From an uncultured Opitutia bacterium (GTDB lineage: Bacteria > Verrucomicrobiota > Verrucomicrobiia > Opitutales > Opitutaceae): DNA of 63,837 nucleotides. A program made the position numbers and the translations under genes. The stretch spans positions 1-63,837 of the forward strand of contig CAIRTK010000075.1 of assembly GCA_903881475.1 (NCBI GenBank), written 5' to 3'. Below, piece by piece: positions 6,954-17,159 of the stretch; position 1 is the stretch's first letter; each line of letters begins with the position of its first letter. Below the pieces are notes generated by a model, which saw only the letters and a list, made by a program, of their open reading frames with translations, was not told the DNA's origin and ran no database searches.

Positions 6954-9449
6954 ATGAATTTTCCCAAGTTTTCCCCCGATGACCCGAGACTGACCGCCTA
7001 CGCGCTGGGCGAGCTGGAAGGCGGTGAGCGCGCCGCGGTCGAGGCGGCGCTGCGCGACGACCCGGCGGCGCAGGCCGCGGTGGAGGAAATCCGGGCCACG
7101 GCAGCGCTGCTTTCCGCGGCGCTGGCCGAGGAGGCCGCCGCGGATTTGCCAGCGGGCGCGGCGCCGGCGCTGACGAAAGCAGCGATCGTCCAAGGCAACG
7201 ATTACCGGAAGCTCGATGGCGGGCCGCTGGGCCGGCTGATCAAGTTCCCGCAGCTTTACTATGTCGTGGGCGGATTGGCGGCGGCGTGCTTCGCCGTGCT
7301 GGTGGTCTTGCGTTCGCCGGAGCCGCGGCCCGCCGCGGCGAAGATTTACCGGGAAGTGGCCCTGGCTCCGGCACCGGTTGCGGCCGTGGAGAGCGGGCCG
7401 ATGCCAGTGCCGCTTGCGATCGAGGAAAAGAAGGATGCGGCGCAATTGGTGCTGGCGCTGCCGGCTCCGCCGATGGTGGCGGACCAGTCCAGGGATAATC
7501 ATGCGCTCCTCAAAGCCGCAGCGAGCAGGGTTGGATCACAGCGGAGCGAGCGGCTGCGCTCACCGCGAACGACATCGGGATCGACCGCGGTCAATTACAC
7601 CTTCGGTGCCGATAGTGGAGCAACAGCACCGGCGCAGTCCGCGGCGGCGGTGCCGTCCCAGGGCTCGTTCGCGATGCTGCAGTCGCGCTCGAGCCAGTCG
7701 CTGCAGACATATTCCGCGAATAAGTCCACGGACCGCTGGGTTGAGACCGGGGGCAGCTGGAACCATCCAGCCTTGCCACTGGATCCCGCGATCGATGCCG
7801 ACCGCGCCTTTGCGCTCAAGACCGTCGATCTGCTGAGCCAGACCAAGCTGCTTGGGCCCGTACTGACGGAGAGGCCGGGCCTGTTCCAGCCGGGTTCACT
7901 GGCGCTAGCGACCGGCACTGTTGGTAAAGTTCCCTTTGGGTTTCCGGTCGCGGAGGATCACCTCCTCAAAGTTAATTCGGCCACGGCGACGAGGATCGGC
8001 ATGGAGATCCAGAGCGGGCCGAGGGATATCGGAGCGATCAGCATCCAGCGTCGGCCGAAGGACAGCGCCGCGCTTAACACCGAGGCCTACGCCTATGTGC
8101 GGGAGAATGATTTTCTGGGCGCGGCGGAAAACCCGCGGTCGACCTTTTCCGTCAAGGTGGACACGGCGAGCTATGCCAACGTGCGGCGATTCATCCAGGC
8201 CGGACGGCTGCCGCCGGCCGATGCGGTGCGGGTCGAGGAGCTGGTGAACTATTTTCCGTACCATTATGCGCCGCCCACCGGGGATGCGCCGTTTGCCGTG
8301 GCGATGGAAGTGGCGGATGCGCCCTGGGCGGCGGGGCACCGGCTGGTGCGCATCGGGCTGAAGGGCCGCGAGGTGGCGACGGCAGCCCGGCCGGCGGCGA
8401 ACCTGGTGTTCCTGATTGATGTGTCGGGTTCGATGAACGAGCCCAACAAGCTGCCGCTGGTGAAGGAGGCAATGCGGCTGCTCCTCGGCCGGCTGCGGCC
8501 GGATGACCGCGTGGCCATCGTGGTGTACGCCGGGGCGAGCGGGCTGGCGCTGCCGTCCACGCCGGCGGTGAAGTCACGGGAGATTCTCGCGGCGCTCGAT
8601 GCGCTGAGCGCAAGTGGCCCGACCGACGGCGCGCTGGGGCTGCAGCTCGCCTACGACATCGCGAAGGCGAACTTCATCCCGGGCGGCGTGAACCGCGTGA
8701 TCCTGTGCACGGACGGCGACTTCAACGTGGGCATCACGAGCGAGGGTGAGCTCACCCGGCTAATCCAGGAAAAAGCAAAGTCGGGCGTGAGCCTGACGGC
8801 GCTGGGCTTCGGGATGGGCAATTACAAGGACGCGACGCTCAAGCAGCTCGCGGACCAAGGGAACGGCAGCTACGGCTACATCGACACGCGGCGCGAGGCG
8901 GAGAAGCTGCTGGTCGAACAGGTGAACGGCATGCTGATGCCGGTCGCGAAGGACGTGAAGCTGCAGGTGGAGTTCAATCCCGCGCAGGTGGCGAGCTACC
9001 GGCTGATCGGCTATGAGGACCGGCTGCTGAAGCAGGAGGACTTCAACGACAACGCCATGGAGGGCGGCGAGATCGGGGCGGGATACACGGTGACGGCACT
9101 CTACGAGATTGTGCCGGCAGAAAGTCCGAAGTCCGAAGTTCGAAATTCGAAATCGGCAGCGTTGCTGACGCTCAAGGTGCGGTACAAGGAGCCGGCAGGG
9201 ACGGTCAGCCTGATGCGGGAGTTTCCGCTGACGGACGCCGGCGGGCGGTTTACGGGCGCGAGTGCGGATTTCAAGTTCGCGGCGGCGGTCGCGGAATTCG
9301 GGATGATCCTGCGCGACTCGCCGCACAAAGGCGCGGGCACGCTGGATCAGGCGGCCGCGTGGGCCGGGGCGGGCACGGACAGCGATGCAGGCGGCTACCG
9401 CGGGGAGTTCGTTGGACTGGTCCGGCAGGCGGAAGCGCTGATGCGATAG
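6954..9449 (+). CDS. Membrane anti-sigma-like / VWA (YfbK-type) fusion protein
   Basis: An 831-residue protein starting MNFPKFSPDDPRLTAYALGE after an AGGAG site; an in-frame ATG at 6921 lies inside the sigma gene and is unlikely. Residues 1-60 resemble the zinc-less anti-sigma head common in this phylum. One membrane helix is at about 102-121 (YYVVGGLAAACFAVLVVLRS), followed by a long low-complexity Ala/Ser region to about 330. The YfbK-type N-domain starts near 386, and the VWA domain has a MIDAS motif DVSGSM near 489. A DUF3520-like C-terminus follows. About 12 residues near 722 (SPKSEVRNSKS) come from a word repeat. Expected role: membrane sensor that holds the sigma factor. The function of the VWA part is unknown. 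Confidence 0.85.
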   Translation: MNFPKFSPDDPRLTAYALGELEGGERAAVEAALRDDPAAQAAVEEIRATAALLSAALAEEAAADLPAGAAPALTKAAIVQGNDYRKLDGGPLGRLIKFPQLYYVVGGLAAACFAVLVVLRSPEPRPAAAKIYREVALAPAPVAAVESGPMPVPLAIEEKKDAAQLVLALPAPPMVADQSRDNHALLKAAASRVGSQRSERLRSPRTTSGSTAVNYTFGADSGATAPAQSAAAVPSQGSFAMLQSRSSQSLQTYSANKSTDRWVETGGSWNHPALPLDPAIDADRAFALKTVDLLSQTKLLGPVLTERPGLFQPGSLALATGTVGKVPFGFPVAEDHLLKVNSATATRIGMEIQSGPRDIGAISIQRRPKDSAALNTEAYAYVRENDFLGAAENPRSTFSVKVDTASYANVRRFIQAGRLPPADAVRVEELVNYFPYHYAPPTGDAPFAVAMEVADAPWAAGHRLVRIGLKGREVATAARPAANLVFLIDVSGSMNEPNKLPLVKEAMRLLLGRLRPDDRVAIVVYAGASGLALPSTPAVKSREILAALDALSASGPTDGALGLQLAYDIAKANFIPGGVNRVILCTDGDFNVGITSEGELTRLIQEKAKSGVSLTALGFGMGNYKDATLKQLADQGNGSYGYIDTRREAEKLLVEQVNGMLMPVAKDVKLQVEFNPAQVASYRLIGYEDRLLKQEDFNDNAMEGGEIGAGYTVTALYEIVPAESPKSEVRNSKSAALLTLKVRYKEPAGTVSLMREFPLTDAGGRFTGASADFKFAAAVAEFGMILRDSPHKGAGTLDQAAAWAGAGTDSDAGGYRGEFVGLVRQAEALMR
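9121..9158. repeat. TCCGAAGTTCGAA-word repeat inside the VWA gene
   Basis: AAGTCCGAAGTCCGAAGTTC followed by GAAATTCGAAATCGG, in frame within the C-terminal third of the coding region, encoding SPKSEVRNSKS. The words match those at 5884-5928. Confidence 0.6.
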
Positions 9450-9478
9450 TGCGGACAAAAGATTCAACGACCGGATTT

Positions 9479-9644
9479 TTAAGCACGTAGGTCGCGAAGA
9501 GCACGAAGGCCGGACCAAGCCACTTTACAGGAGATAACGGAGAAAACAGAGGAGAGTTTCTCCCTTACCTCGGTTGCTTCGGGTGAAAATAATTGAAGGA
9601 TGGAGGGCTTGGCCTTCGTGTTCTTCGCGACCCTCGTGGTGAAC
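9479..9644. repeat. CACGAAG-word palindromic intergenic repeat, copy B
   Basis: It fills the gap between the VWA gene and the convergent PEP-CTERM gene. Left words: GTCGCGAAG and AGCACGAAGGCCG. Inner core: ACAGGAGATAACGGAG and AAAACAGAG, then CTCGGTTGCTTCGGGTGAAA. Right arm: GGCCTTCGTGTTCTTCGCGA, then CGTGGTGAACC. The order matches copy A at 1912-2096 but the unique parts have diverged. A terminator role for the two facing genes is plausible. Confidence 0.75.
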
Positions 9645-9676
9645 CCTCTGGCTGAAGTCCGCCAGGGCGGCCGAGC

Positions 9677-12600
9677 TCACGATTTGGGCGAGCGCTTGCG
9701 GCGCAGGGCGGGTACGAGGACGGCACCCAGACCCAAACCGAGCAAAGCGTACGTCGACGGCTCGGGGATCGGGGTGAAGTTCAGGTAGAGATCGTTGCCG
9801 CTCTGCGTGAGGGTGAAGACCGTTGGGCTGAGCGTACCGTTCTGGAACTGGCTCGCATTGATCGTGAAGGCGGAAGGCGAGAAGCCGGTGATGCCGCCGG
9901 AGGCGTGGGCGATCACGAGCGAATAGGGCGTGCCGACAGTGAGGTTGGCGAGGCCCTCGTTGCCGGTGGAATCGAAGGTCACGATGACAAGGTTGAAGCC
10001 GCCGGCAGAGGCGGTGATATTCAAGTTACCGCTGATATTCAGTAGCGAAAGGCCGTCGGTCCGGGTGACGTCCTGCAGGGTCCAGAGGTACGTGCCGCCG
10101 TTGGCAAAGGTGACGTTCGTGGTGAAGTTCAACGTACCAACCGGGCTGTTGCTGGTCAGGCCGCCCAAGCCGCCGACGACCATCTGGCCGGTGCCGAAGG
10201 TAATGTTGGTCAGATTGGATGGCGAAAACGTGCCGAAGCCGCCGAGTCCGCCGGCGGTGTAGGTCAGGCTGTTGGTGAATGTGACGCCCGAATTCAGGAC
10301 CAGGCCGCCATTGGTGGTATTGACGGTGACCCCGCCCGTGCCGGCGGCCGTGTTGCTGCCCAAGGCCAGCACGGCATAGGGGCCCGAGACGCTGGTGCCG
10401 CCGGTGTAGGTGTTGCTACCGGAGAGGTAGAGTGTGCTGGAGTCGGAGGAGGCATTGGGTGCGATGACGGTGACGCTGCCCGAGCCGGTAATGACCCCGG
10501 CGAACTTGTCCGAGCTATTGTTGCTGTTCGAGACGTCAAAGGTCAGGTTTGTGCCGCCCGGAATCGTGAGCGTGCCGCTGTCGCCCTCGATGCCGAAGAG
10601 CGTCGGGTTGGAGCTGCTGAAGGTGACTGTACCCGCGGTGTTGCTCGCGAACACAAGGGTGCCCTTGCCGGGGGCGTGGTCGCTGAGGAAGTCCAGCGCC
10701 CCGTTGACGAGCTCGATCGTGCCAAGGAAGTTGGAGTTATCGCCCGCGAGGCTGGCCGTGAGGCCGGAATTGGTCAGCCAGAGGGAAGTGGTGACATCGC
10801 CTGTGATGTTGCCGGAGAGAGTGAAGCCATTGGTGCCGGTGAGAAAGAGCTCGGGGCCGGTGGTGGTGGTAGTGGTGCCGGTGGTGGTGGTAGGGGTGCC
10901 GGTGTTGTACAGATTGATCGCGTTCGGCAGGTTGATGCCACCGGAGGTGGCCTGGAGACCGGCGCTGCCGCCATTGTTGCTCCTGAGGGTCAGGGTGCCG
11001 GTGCCGAGGGCGGAACTGTTTCCGAGGGCGAGGGTGAGGCCGGAATTATTGAAGGCATTGAGGGTCGTGCCGCCAGTATAGGTGCTAGAGCCGTTCATCA
11101 CCACGGTGCCGCTGCTGTAAACGCCGGTGTTAGAGGGGCTGCCCAGCATGACGGCGACGGGCGAGCCGTTGTCCGCAATATTGCCGCTGATCGTGAGAAC
11201 ACCGCCCTCGGCGGCGGTGAAGCGGAGCGTGTTGGCCGCGTTGTTGCCGTTGGTGACCATCGTACCCGTCAAGGTGCTGGCATCGATCTGGGCGGAGGTG
11301 GTCGTGCCAATGAAGACGCCATCATTGAACGCGCTGAGATTGAGGTTGCTGATCGAGACGGTCGAATTGCCGGCATGGGTGTCGAAACCGAGAATGCCCC
11401 AAGTGATGGCCTTCGTCGTCGTCGTGAATGCCCCTAGAAACGCTGCCGGAGTAGAGGCGCCGTAAATCTGATCGGTATAACCGATATAACTGGCGCCAAC
11501 ATTGGTGCTCGAACCGGAAGCGACCAAGGAGCCAGCGCCGGGTATGGCGTAGTACGAGTCGAAGATGAGGAATCCATTCGAAACGGTGGTACCGCCGACA
11601 TAGCTGTCGTTTCCCTGCAGATAGAGCGTCAGCGGTGCACTGCTGGAGTTGCTGAGCATCAAGGCACGGCTGCCCGCCAGACCCGACTGGACGTAGAGCG
11701 TGCCACCGCCATTGCCGAACTGATAAGGGCTGGTGGCAGTGCCCTGGGGCGTGATGGTTCCAGTGAGGATCGCACTCGTGGCAGTGCCGATGCGGATATT
11801 GGAGCTCGAGAAGGAAGACAGGTTGATGGCGTCTGTGAAGGTGGCGGTCGCGAAGCCAGGCAGGGTGTCAAGACCCACAGCACCACTGGAGGTGCTGACG
11901 TTGATGTGAGTGAGAAACGTGGTGAAATCTCCCGACGTGGCGTCACCCGCATAGCCGTTGCCGTTGACCAGGGCCACACCGGGACTCGAACTTGAGCTGC
12001 CAAAGACCACCGAGCCGTTGATGGTCGTGCCGCCGGTGTAGGTATTGGTCCCCGTCAGGACCATCACCCCGCCTCCATTCAACGTCAGGCTGTTTGAGCC
12101 GCTGATTGAGCCGCTGATCACACCGGAAAAAACGATGGGGTTGCGCGAGCCGGTCCCGGGGATCGGAAAGCTCCCATCCTGGGAGGGTGAGGGAATGGCG
12201 GCCTGGCTGATGGTGGCGCTGAGCGTCGTGGCAGTGGCGAGGGAGATTGCGCCGCTGAAGGTAAGGGGCGCGTCCCAGCTCTTGAAAACGGTGGTGCCCA
12301 GCCCGGTGAACGTGAGGGCATTGGCCACGGTCTGGGTGCCGTGGGCGGTAAATTGGTCTGAATCGCCCGCGCCGGTGATCACGTTAACGGCACCGGTGCC
12401 GAACGGGGAGGAATTCCAAAAGGCGACCGTGAGGGGATCGACGCCGTTGCCGACCGTGGTTGCGCCCGTGTAGGAGTTACCCGAGCTGGTATTCTTGAAG
12501 ACGAAGACGCCGCCGAGGGAGGATGAACTGATCAGGGTGACCGGACTGCTCCCGGTGATCTGGCCAGCGACCTCGATCCAGCCGAACCCGGCATCGAACA

Positions 12601-12973
12601 CCTGGGCGCCGGTGAGATTGAGGGTGATGTTGGGGGAAATCCAGAGTTGGTTGCCGTTGGAGCCGGACACCGACAATCCGCCGCCCAGAGTCAAGGTGAC
12701 GGCGCTGGACGCCTTGATGTTGTAGTCATCGTTACCGGCGAGGACGACGGAGTTAAGGCTGAGATTCGCGGGGAGGAAAAGATTCGTGTTCAGACCATAG
12801 CCCAGCACCACAACCGCGGAGCCGTCATTGGGCGGGACCGTGCCGCCACGCCAGTTCCCGCTGGTCGTCACATTGTGGTCGGTACCCAGCCCGGTCCAAA
12901 TGAACTGGGCGTGCGCCACAGCAACTGTGCCGAGCAAACCGGCGAAGACGAGCAGGAGACGTTGGGGCTTCAT
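9677..12973 (-). CDS. Large PEP-CTERM protein with autotransporter-type beta-strand repeats
   Basis: A 1098-residue exported protein. The N-terminus MKPQRLLLVFAGLLGTVAVA plus HAQ is a signal peptide. The body is Gly/Ser/Thr/Asn-rich and repeats the autotransporter-associated strand motif at least five times (variants of GTNTYTGGTTI, each followed by a hydrophobic strand), which predicts a right-handed beta-helix. The end, PEPSTYALLGLGLGAVLVPA then LRRKR, is a PEP-CTERM tail: PEP motif, membrane helix, basic end, known to be processed by exosortase. No exosortase gene lies in the window. A surface or matrix role is inferred. Residues TTTTTGT are encoded by a 21-bp tandem repeat at 10856-10897. 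Confidence 0.88.
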   Translation of the reverse strand: MKPQRLLLVFAGLLGTVAVAHAQFIWTGLGTDHNVTTSGNWRGGTVPPNDGSAVVVLGYGLNTNLFLPANLSLNSVVLAGNDDYNIKASSAVTLTLGGGLSVSGSNGNQLWISPNITLNLTGAQVFDAGFGWIEVAGQITGSSPVTLISSSSLGGVFVFKNTSSGNSYTGATTVGNGVDPLTVAFWNSSPFGTGAVNVITGAGDSDQFTAHGTQTVANALTFTGLGTTVFKSWDAPLTFSGAISLATATTLSATISQAAIPSPSQDGSFPIPGTGSRNPIVFSGVISGSISGSNSLTLNGGGVMVLTGTNTYTGGTTINGSVVFGSSSSSPGVALVNGNGYAGDATSGDFTTFLTHINVSTSSGAVGLDTLPGFATATFTDAINLSSFSSSNIRIGTATSAILTGTITPQGTATSPYQFGNGGGTLYVQSGLAGSRALMLSNSSSAPLTLYLQGNDSYVGGTTVSNGFLIFDSYYAIPGAGSLVASGSSTNVGASYIGYTDQIYGASTPAAFLGAFTTTTKAITWGILGFDTHAGNSTVSISNLNLSAFNDGVFIGTTTSAQIDASTLTGTMVTNGNNAANTLRFTAAEGGVLTISGNIADNGSPVAVMLGSPSNTGVYSSGTVVMNGSSTYTGGTTLNAFNNSGLTLALGNSSALGTGTLTLRSNNGGSAGLQATSGGINLPNAINLYNTGTPTTTTGTTTTTTGPELFLTGTNGFTLSGNITGDVTTSLWLTNSGLTASLAGDNSNFLGTIELVNGALDFLSDHAPGKGTLVFASNTAGTVTFSSSNPTLFGIEGDSGTLTIPGGTNLTFDVSNSNNSSDKFAGVITGSGSVTVIAPNASSDSSTLYLSGSNTYTGGTSVSGPYAVLALGSNTAAGTGGVTVNTTNGGLVLNSGVTFTNSLTYTAGGLGGFGTFSPSNLTNITFGTGQMVVGGLGGLTSNSPVGTLNFTTNVTFANGGTYLWTLQDVTRTDGLSLLNISGNLNITASAGGFNLVIVTFDSTGNEGLANLTVGTPYSLVIAHASGGITGFSPSAFTINASQFQNGTLSPTVFTLTQSGNDLYLNFTPIPEPSTYALLGLGLGAVLVPALRRKRSPKS
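10856..10897 (-). repeat. 21-bp tandem repeat within the PEP-CTERM gene
   Basis: Two adjacent 21-bp units beginning GCCGGTGGTGGTGGTAG (plus strand) differ at one base, and a third partial GCCGGTG follows. On the coding strand they encode Thr-rich heptads (TTTTTGT). Length changes by whole units would keep the frame. Confidence 0.6.
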
Positions 12974-13198
12974 CGGGCGCGAGGCTCATGCAAACGGCTG
13001 GCGCCCGCAAGATGAAATCCCCGAACCCGAATTACTTTCGAAATTCACCCTTTTGCCTGCAGTGCAGGGCTTGGCCGGAGTCATCTCGCTGATGGCGAAT
13101 TCTCCGGCTAAAGTCGAAGCGTCCCGCCTGCCTTTGGAGGGTCCTCAACGCGCTTGCATTTTGGAGATGCGGCGCCCTCGCCGCGGTTCCAACACAAG

Positions 13199-13230
13199 CC
13201 AACGCGTTGAGGGCAACGCGTTCCACCTTC
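13199..13230 (-). repeat. Dispersed palindrome, copy 2
   Basis: Minus-strand reading AAGGTGGAACGCGTTGCCCT then CAACGCGTTGG matches 58-90 with about two differences. A partial copy (CCTCAACGCGCTTG) lies at about 13143. This gap of about 270 bases between the two PEP-CTERM genes (12974-13247) contains nothing else I can name. Confidence 0.6.
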
Positions 13231-13247
13231 AAATGCACGATGCCGGC

Positions 13248-16200
13248 TTATGCGCGGCGGCGGCGGAGAGCGAGCAACATCGTGCCCAGGCCGAGACCCA
13301 GCAGAGCGTAAGTCGAAGGCTCCGGCACCGGGGTGAAGTTGAGATAAACATCATTGCCCACTGCGGTCACGGAGAAGGATCCCCCGTTGAGGCTGTTGGT
13401 GAAGCCGGTCGCCACGATCGAAATGTTGGCGGCAGTGAAGCCGGTCAGGCCGTCGGTATGGGCGATGAGCCAGGCATAGCTGAGCGAGGAATTGAAATCA
13501 GGGACCGCGCCGGCTGCGCCCGTCACGCCAAGGGAGAGCAGATTGAGGGTAAAGGGTGAGCCCAACGTGGCGGTGAAGGCGAGCCCGCCCGTGACATCGA
13601 TGCTGTCGTAGCCGGCGCCTCGGGTTCCGGCGGCGCTTTGCACCTGAACATCGTAGGTCCCGCCCGAAGCCCAGGTGAGGCCGGCGGCAAAGGTCAGCAG
13701 ACCGGGCGAATTGCCGGGCGAGATCACGACATTGGTGCCGGCGACGATGGGAGAACCAATGACGCCGTTGCCGCTCAGGGTGGCGCCCGCGCTGAGGTCG
13801 AGCGGATTGGTCAAGGTCACGCCGGTGCCCACGCTGAGACTGCCGCCGTTGAAGGTGATCGTCCCGGTGCCCAGGGCAGTGCTGGAACCGGCGATCAGGG
13901 TCCCGCCGGAAATCGTGGTCCCGCCCGAATAGGTGTTGTCGCCCGTGAGGGTGAGGGTGGAGCTGCCACATTTGTTGATCCCCCCGGTGCCAATGATGGT
14001 GCCTTGGAAGGTGTCGTTGTACGATTGGCGGATCTTCAGGGTGCCCGACCCCAAGTCCAGGGTGGTGGAACTGTCGCCGCCGAGGGAACCAATCCTTGGG
14101 TTGGACGAAGTGAAGACCGCCGAACCACTATCCGAAAGGTACATGCCACCGGAGCCCGCCGCGGTGTCACTGGCGAAGATCATCGTCCCGCCCTCGATAT
14201 CGATGGAGGAGGAGAGCCCGCAGTTGTTGCCGCTCAGGGTGACGGTGTCGGATCCGATTTTTTCGATGCTGCCGCCGCTGCCGATCAGGGTTCCCATCAG
14301 CGTGAAGTCGTGATCCCCACCCAGGGTGAAGCCGTCCATGTTGCCGAAGTCGATCGCATTGCAGATCGTGAGATCGTCGATACTCGTGCTCAGCCCGGCC
14401 AGTTGGGAATTATCGCTAGCAACGGTCAGTGCCCCGGTGCCGAGCGCGTGGGTGCTGCCCAGCACGAGCTGGCCGGACTGAAGGGTCGTTCCTCCGGTGT
14501 AATTGTTGTTGCCCGAAAGGGTGACGGTGCCGGTGCCAAAGGCGGTGTCGGGATGGCCGATGATGACGGAGGTCACGCCATTGGCGGTCGTGAGGTTGGA
14601 GGTGACGTTGAGGATGCCGCCGTCGATGCCGGTTAGCTTGAGCGTCATGCCTTCTGGCACGGTGATCGTGCCGGTCAAGGTGAGCCCGTAATTTCCTGAT
14701 ATGCTGTCGTAGCCGTAGGTCGTGGTACCAAGATAAGGCAGCTCGGAAGCGCCGGAGAGCGGGGTCAGGTTGATACTGTCGCTGATCGTGCGCCCGGAAG
14801 TGGCCGGCTGGGAGGAATCGAAGCCGATGATGCTGGTCGGATCGAGGGTCAGGGGGTTGAGCAGCGCGATGAGATCCTGCGGCTTATACGCAACAAAATC
14901 GTCGGGATAATAGCCCCAGTTTTCCGTATAACCCACGTAGCCGGATGGCCCGAGGTTGATCGTCTGGCCATCGGCAAACGGGAAGGCCTGCGAAGAATCG
15001 AAGATCAGGATGGAATGCGTCACGTTCACGGCACCTGAGAACGTGTTCGAGCCCTGCAGGACGAGGGTAAGCGGCGCGTTTGAGGGGGAGTTGACCGTCA
15101 GCCCGGTCGTCTCATCGAGATTATCCGCCAGACCAGCCTGCACGGTGAGCCGCCCACCACCGCCACCGAACTTATAATCGGTATCCTCGGGCAGGAGGAT
15201 GACCGTGTCGCTGTCCAGGACGGCACTGGTCGAGCTGCCCAAGCCGTAAAAATTTGCGTTGGTGAAACCGCTCAAGTCGATCGTGCCGGAGAAGGCGTTG
15301 GTCGAGCGTGAGGGATTGGAGTCGAACCCGAGCGTGCCGCTGAAGCAGGCCGGGTTGGTGATCAGGGAAATCAGGGTCGCTGGGGAGTTGTCGCTGTCGT
15401 TGTTAAAGCCGCGTCCCATACCGATGTAGCCGCCATTCTTGGCCTGGATGCTGACCGCCGGCAGGGCGTCGGTGCTGGTGAAAATGATGCCGGCGCCGTC
15501 GGCCGTCAGGCGGTCGATCTGGTCGCTGTCGGTGGTTCCGGTAATGATGGCAAACCCGCCGCCGGTGAAGGTGATCTTCGAATCCTCGTTGTCAGCCGTG
15601 AGGGTGCCGGCGAAATAGGTCTTGGTCTGATCGGCCAGATTGAGGGTCGTGCACGTGTCGGTCGCCGTGACCGTGCCCGTGAGCTTGAGGGTGCTTAGGC
15701 CGTAGCCGTTGTTCTGCTGACCCAGCGCGACGTTGTTGTGGAGGATGACGTCGTTGGCGAGGGTGACCGTGTTGGTGTACGCCAGCGCCATCGTGGTATT
15801 GTCCATCAGCTCCACCGTGCCGGTGCCGACGGGGCCGCTGATGATGGTGCCGGAGTTGGTGACCGTCGAAGCGAACAGCAGGATGCTACCGGAGGAGACG
15901 GTGACGCCGCCCGTGAACGTGCTGTTCGCGGAGAAAATGATGCTTTGGGCGCCGGTCTTGAGAATGCTGCCGCTGCCGCTGACCGGGCTCCAAAAGTAGA
16001 TGCTCGCCCCGTCGGCATCAATCGTGTGCACGCCGGACGGGAGGGCGACCGGCAGCCAGAAAATACCCCACCAGCCCTGGTCCGCGATGGAAGTGATATT
16101 GCCGGTCAGCGTCAGGGTGGAATCGTTGGATCCGTTGCCGAGGTAGTAGGTCGTGGAGGCTCAGGTGAACGTGAGATTGTGTAGCGTGAGCGAACTGGAG

Positions 16201-16406
16201 AATTCGATGTTTTGCTGCACGGCGCTGCCAAAGGTCACGTCTTCATTTGGAGTGCCCGTGCCGGTCGGAACGTTGCCACCCTGCCAGTTGGCCGGATTCG
16301 TGAACGCCCCATTGGTGCCGAGACCTGTCCAAACAAACTGGGCGCGCAGCGGCATGGCGCTGTACAAGAGGCCGGCCAGTCCGAGGAGCATCAACCTCAG
16401 TTTCAC
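13248..16406 (-). pseudogene. Second PEP-CTERM beta-strand-repeat protein, interrupted by an in-frame TGA
   Basis: A GTG at 16406 gives a signal peptide (VKLRLMLLGLAGLLYSAMPL, then RAQFVWTG) that parallels the neighbouring paralogue. About 81 codons later the frame meets TGA at 16161-16163, then continues without shift as ASTTYYLGNGSN and on to a normal C-terminus, PEPSTYALLGLGLGTMLL plus ALRRRRA, at 13248. The total would be about 1052 residues. Strand motifs such as GNNNYTGGTTLQSGQ and GDNTYSGGTTISGGT repeat through the body. Only one codon is wrong: GGA to TGA would explain it, since Gly-Ala commonly follows the LTF strand. It is either a nonsense mutation, a sequencing error or, less likely, read-through. 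A GTG at 16031 could start a signal-less remnant. Confidence 0.8.
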
Positions 16407-16526
16407 GGTCGGCCATCCTCGTGGATCATGACGGGATCGACAAGGCAATTTCCGGGGCAAGAGTTCGCGTTTTCGAGGGAAACATGCGGAAATCGGGACG
16501 GCGCGGAAGCGGGACCGCGCGCGGGT

Positions 16527-17084
16527 TCACTCCTTTCGGACCGGGTCGGCGGAGTGGTTCCGTCCAAGGGTGGCGACGTGTGGTTCGAAATGTACGAGGA
16601 AATCCTTCATCGTGCTGTCGAGGCCAAGGAACCAACGGGCCACGGCGCGGAAAACCGGCGGGTTGATGAAGCCATCCTCGGTGAGGGTGAGCCGGGTGGC
16701 GTCGGGGCCAGCGTCGGCCAGTTCGTAGGTCCAGCTGCCGCCGAACGGCAGGTCATTGGTGGCGATGGCCCGCACGAGCTTTTCGCCGGTCCGCGCTTCG
16801 GCCGTGCGAAAGGGGATTTCCCCGCCGTGTCCGTCCATGTTCCAGGTGAGCTCGGTGCCGTCGGGCCGCCGCTCGAAGCGCACGGATTTCACGGCGGGCC
16901 ACCATTGCGGCATCGCCGCATAGTCGGTGAGCGCTGCCCAGACGGTGGCACGGCGGGCCGGCAGGATGACCGCGATCTGGGCGCGGTGTTCGCGTGGCAG
17001 GCCTGAGCCCGCGAGATACAAGCCTAGCAAGACCAGCACCAAAACGCCGGCCAGTCCGAGCACAACCAGGAGGAGGATTTTCAT
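16527..17084 (-). CDS. SRPBCC (START-like) family protein with N-terminal membrane anchor
   Basis: 185 residues. A hydrophobic N-terminus (MKILLLVVLGLAGVLVLVLL) acts as anchor or signal. A polyketide-cyclase/START-type ligand-binding fold follows: an ARRATVWAALTDYAAMPQWW block at about 43-62, then a WTYELAD strand and a C-terminal helix. Such proteins bind hydrophobic ligands. No ligand or partner is evident; it lies between the PEP-CTERM genes and the esterase on the same strand, with gaps that do not suggest an operon. Confidence 0.75.
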   Translation of the reverse strand: MKILLLVVLGLAGVLVLVLLGLYLAGSGLPREHRAQIAVILPARRATVWAALTDYAAMPQWWPAVKSVRFERRPDGTELTWNMDGHGGEIPFRTAEARTGEKLVRAIATNDLPFGGSWTYELADAGPDATRLTLTEDGFINPPVFRAVARWFLGLDSTMKDFLVHFEPHVATLGRNHSADPVRKE

Positions 17085-17159
17085 GCGAGGCGGTGCCGCG
17101 AATCCTGGGGGTCGACGGACGCTCGGGCAAGTCCCGGGTGCCGGGGATGGCCGGCCCGG

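Noticed and set aside
9677-16406. An exosortase gene partner for the PEP-CTERM proteins
   Set aside because: No eight-helix exosortase-type protein is encoded in the window; it must be elsewhere.
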